From positions 11,333-26,244 of the forward strand of contig DFFT01000067.1 of NCBI GenBank assembly GCA_002372325.1: DNA of 14,912 bases, written 5' to 3'. A program made the translations under genes and the position numbers. Under the pieces are notes generated by a model. It was not told the origin of the DNA, did no database searches, and worked only from the letters and a program-made list of their open reading frames with translations. This document shows, piece after piece, positions 13,358 through 14,912 of the stretch. This DNA comes from Succinivibrionaceae bacterium UBA3769 (GTDB taxonomy: Bacteria; Pseudomonadota; Gammaproteobacteria; Enterobacterales; Succinivibrionaceae). Every line of letters begins with the position of its first letter. Positions within the stretch are counted from its first letter, which is position 1.

Positions 13358-13384
13358 GATTTGGAACGCAGTGCGTTCCAAATC
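13358..13384. repeat. Perfect 27-base palindrome
   Basis: GATTTGGAACGCA (13358-13370) and TGCGTTCCAAATC (13372-13384) are exact reverse complements around a single G. No T tract follows on either strand, so it is not an obvious terminator. As DNA it could be a dimeric protein site; as RNA, a hairpin. Confidence 0.7.
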
Positions 13385-13487
13385 AGAAAACCGGCCTCCT
13401 TGATGCGCTTACAAGACGAATAGCAGCTTAATATCCTGCGTAAGACATGCATGGCCGGACATAGCTGCGTCTTTGGATTTTTCGAGC

Positions 13488-13541
13488 TTTTTCCGATAAC
13501 CAAAAATAAAGCCCCGGCAGATCTGACCTCCGGGGCCTTTT
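13488..13541 (-). terminator. Bidirectional terminator, probably ending the trpCF transcript
   Basis: GCCCCGG (13511-13517) pairs with CCGGGGC (13530-13536). Read on the minus strand the stem is followed by TTTATTTTT, on the plus strand by CTTTT. It lies about 140 bases past the trpCF stop. The minus-strand tail region is the dispersed repeat shared with 11776-11809. Confidence 0.7.
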
Positions 13542-13675
13542 CAGGCGGGCCTGATAAGGGGTGTCCACTGGCGTTAGCCTTAGGGATCAAACGGTTTTAA
13601 CCCGGCCTCCGGCTGTTAAGAACCCTCCGGCCGGACAGGTTTATACCAATTCATCTTGTGCCGTTTTGCCTCACG

Positions 13676-14912
13676 TCAGTAATCCCGTATCACAGCCATG
13701 GCGCGGAAGATAAGATCCTCAGACTTCAGTCCCGGAGCATCTTCAAGCCCGCTGTTAAAGTCATAGCCGCTGGCTCCGCTCTCCTGAACGGCCTCCCGGA
13801 TATTGTCCGGGGTGAGACCGCCGGCCACGGTGATCCGGGAGCGATCCTCAAGAGAGATGGTCTTCCAGTCAAAGGATTTTCCGGTGCCGCCAAAGCTGTT
13901 TCCGGAACTGGTGTCCAGCACTATCCGGTCGGCGATATTCAGCCATTCCCGTACTTCATTTTCCGGAAAACCTTCCGCTCCCACCGGAATCGCTTTCCAG
14001 ATCTGGCATTCCCGGGGGAGAAGAGCTCGGAGTTCCCCGGCGTAGGAGATATCCTCGCTGCCGTGAAGCTGTACGGCACCAAGCCTGAGCTCCCAGGCCA
14101 GTTCGGCCGCTCTTGCCTTATCCTCGTTTACAAAAACCCCGGCAAAATCCTGCCGGCCGCCGCCTGCTCTTACCGCAGCGATGATCTCCCGGGCGTTTTC
14201 CGGAGTTACATGCCGGGGGGATTTTGCCGCAAAGATAAGCCCGTTCCAGACAAAGCCGGCCAGCCAGGAATTCAGAGCATCCCGGGGCCGGGTAATGCCG
14301 CAGACCTTGTTTTCACCAAGAATAACCCTTCTGACGGCCTTTTCAATATCCGGGCTGGCGGTAAGGGAGCTTCCGATAAGGAAGGCCTTCACATGATCCC
14401 GGAGACTCAGGATCTCGTCATGGGAACGAATGCCGGATTCGCTTACGGCAATGCGATCCTCCGGAATAAGCCGGGCCATGTCGCTGACCCGCCCCAGATC
14501 CACGGTGAGATTCCGGAGATTTCGGTTATTGATGCCGATAACCTTGGCTCCCAGCTGCACCGCCCGGGCGATTTCCTCCTCTCCCGAGGCTTCCGTGAGA
14601 ATCCCCATGCCCAGGGAATGGGCCAGATCCGAAAGCCGGAGATAGGCCTCATCGGTGAGCACGGACAGCATCAGGAGGATGGCATCGCCCCCGAAATACC
14701 GGGCCAGATACACCTGATAAGGGTCATAGATAAAGTCCTTGCAGAGCACCGGGAGCCGCACTGACTTTCTGACAGCGCGGATGTACTCGTATTTGCCTTG
14801 GAAGAACCTTTCATCCGCAAGCACTGATATGGCAGAGGCATAGTTTTCATACACCCGGGCAATGGCCACGGGGTCAAAATCCGGCCGGATCAGTCCTTTG
14901 GAAGGAGATGCC
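13676..14912 (-). CDS. trpCF: Bifunctional indole-3-glycerol-phosphate synthase / phosphoribosylanthranilate isomerase (5' end beyond the window)
   Basis: A fused enzyme for two consecutive steps of tryptophan synthesis: the TrpF half isomerises phosphoribosylanthranilate and the TrpC half closes the indole ring. The frame is open to the window edge (first full codon at 14911) and begins ASPSKGLIRPDFDP, so only the N-terminal part (about 50 residues in E. coli TrpC, 453 residues in total) is missing. TrpC motifs: YASAISVLADE, VLCKDFIYDPYQVYLARY, MGILTEAS, IGINNRNLRNL and AVSESGI, with the catalytic Lys and Glu in place. The TrpF half starts at ENKVCGITRPRDA (catalytic Cys) and has AVQLHGSED, RIVLDTSSG (catalytic Asp), VAGGLTPDN and YDFNSGLE. 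In E. coli trpB follows; here no trpB follows within 575 bases, so the gene order differs. Confidence 0.97.
   Translation of the reverse strand, partial: ASPSKGLIRPDFDPVAIARVYENYASAISVLADERFFQGKYEYIRAVRKSVRLPVLCKDFIYDPYQVYLARYFGGDAILLMLSVLTDEAYLRLSDLAHSLGMGILTEASGEEEIARAVQLGAKVIGINNRNLRNLTVDLGRVSDMARLIPEDRIAVSESGIRSHDEILSLRDHVKAFLIGSSLTASPDIEKAVRRVILGENKVCGITRPRDALNSWLAGFVWNGLIFAAKSPRHVTPENAREIIAAVRAGGGRQDFAGVFVNEDKARAAELAWELRLGAVQLHGSEDISYAGELRALLPRECQIWKAIPVGAEGFPENEVREWLNIADRIVLDTSSGNSFGGTGKSFDWKTISLEDRSRITVAGGLTPDNIREAVQESGASGYDFNSGLEDAPGLKSEDLIFRAMAVIRDY

Larger units (their letters stand above)
13101..13675. other. Gene-poor region downstream of trpCF
   Basis: About 575 bases with no convincing gene. 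It holds a 27-base palindrome (13358-13384), a bidirectional terminator (13488-13541), and a weaker GC-rich inverted region at about 13603-13634 downstream of trpCF. The 85-codon minus-strand frame at 13333-13590 translates these repeats and is not taken as a gene. Confidence 0.6.

Noticed and set aside
13333..13590. Minus-strand frames at 11675-11860 and 13333-13590 share an SAG-LFLVI-KS peptide
   Set aside because: The shared peptide is the translation of the 34-base dispersed terminator-like repeat, not a conserved protein; neither frame has other gene features.
13658..14764. Long plus-strand frame of 368 codons opposite trpCF
   Set aside because: It is antisense to the clearly recognised TrpC-TrpF protein and shows no family motifs.
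1..14912. Frequent TTCCGG/CCGGAA hexamers, as a possible uptake or signal sequence
   Set aside because: They looked frequent by eye, but many lie in coding sequence and I could not compute expected counts; codon preference may explain them.

Overview
The window looks like chromosomal DNA of a gammaproteobacterium. It carries a fused TrpC-TrpF enzyme closely resembling the enterobacterial one, a type I pantothenate kinase (CoaA), and truB read directly after what looks like the acidic tail of rbfA. The DUF3990/DUF3791 genes and the general style suggest an anaerobic gut lineage such as Succinivibrionaceae (Aeromonadales), but that family placement is inference. Most housekeeping genes are moderately GC-rich; several accessory genes are visibly AT-rich, which suggests transfer.

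Layout. (1) 1-1150: the end of a probable rbfA, then truB with a strong terminator. (2) 1149-4776, all minus strand: an intact ISAs1-type transposase-like ORF lacking key catalytic acids, an unrecognised coiled-coil protein, and coaA. Two near-identical terminator hairpins bracket the transposase-like gene. (3) 4979-6142: a sigma70-like promoter, a small tandem repeat in the leader, and a GT-B-type glycosyltransferase. (4) 6143-13675: an accessory island. It holds three ungapped copies of a promoter/leader region, the last driving an orphan HipB-like HTH regulator and the first carrying a truncated copy of that gene's 5' end. Next come a small unknown ORF, a decayed stretch, and an AT-rich two-gene unit of an ABC/OLD-type ATPase plus a small RloB/TOPRIM-like partner. 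These are followed by a three-gene minus-strand operon coupled by ATGA overlaps (DUF3990 ADP-ribosyltransferase-like protein, small helical protein, DUF3791 protein), a small secreted protein and an AT-rich four-helix membrane protein. (5) 13676-14912: trpCF on the minus strand, running off the right edge.

How the genes fit together. The two ends are core metabolism (tRNA modification, coenzyme A, tryptophan). The middle resembles a defence/toxin-antitoxin island: the ATPase + TOPRIM-like pair is the best candidate for a poorly described anti-phage module, and the DUF3990 operon has the architecture of a toxin-antitoxin locus. No tRNA, rRNA, CRISPR array or integrase was seen. All family assignments come from reading motifs by eye; no database search was possible.
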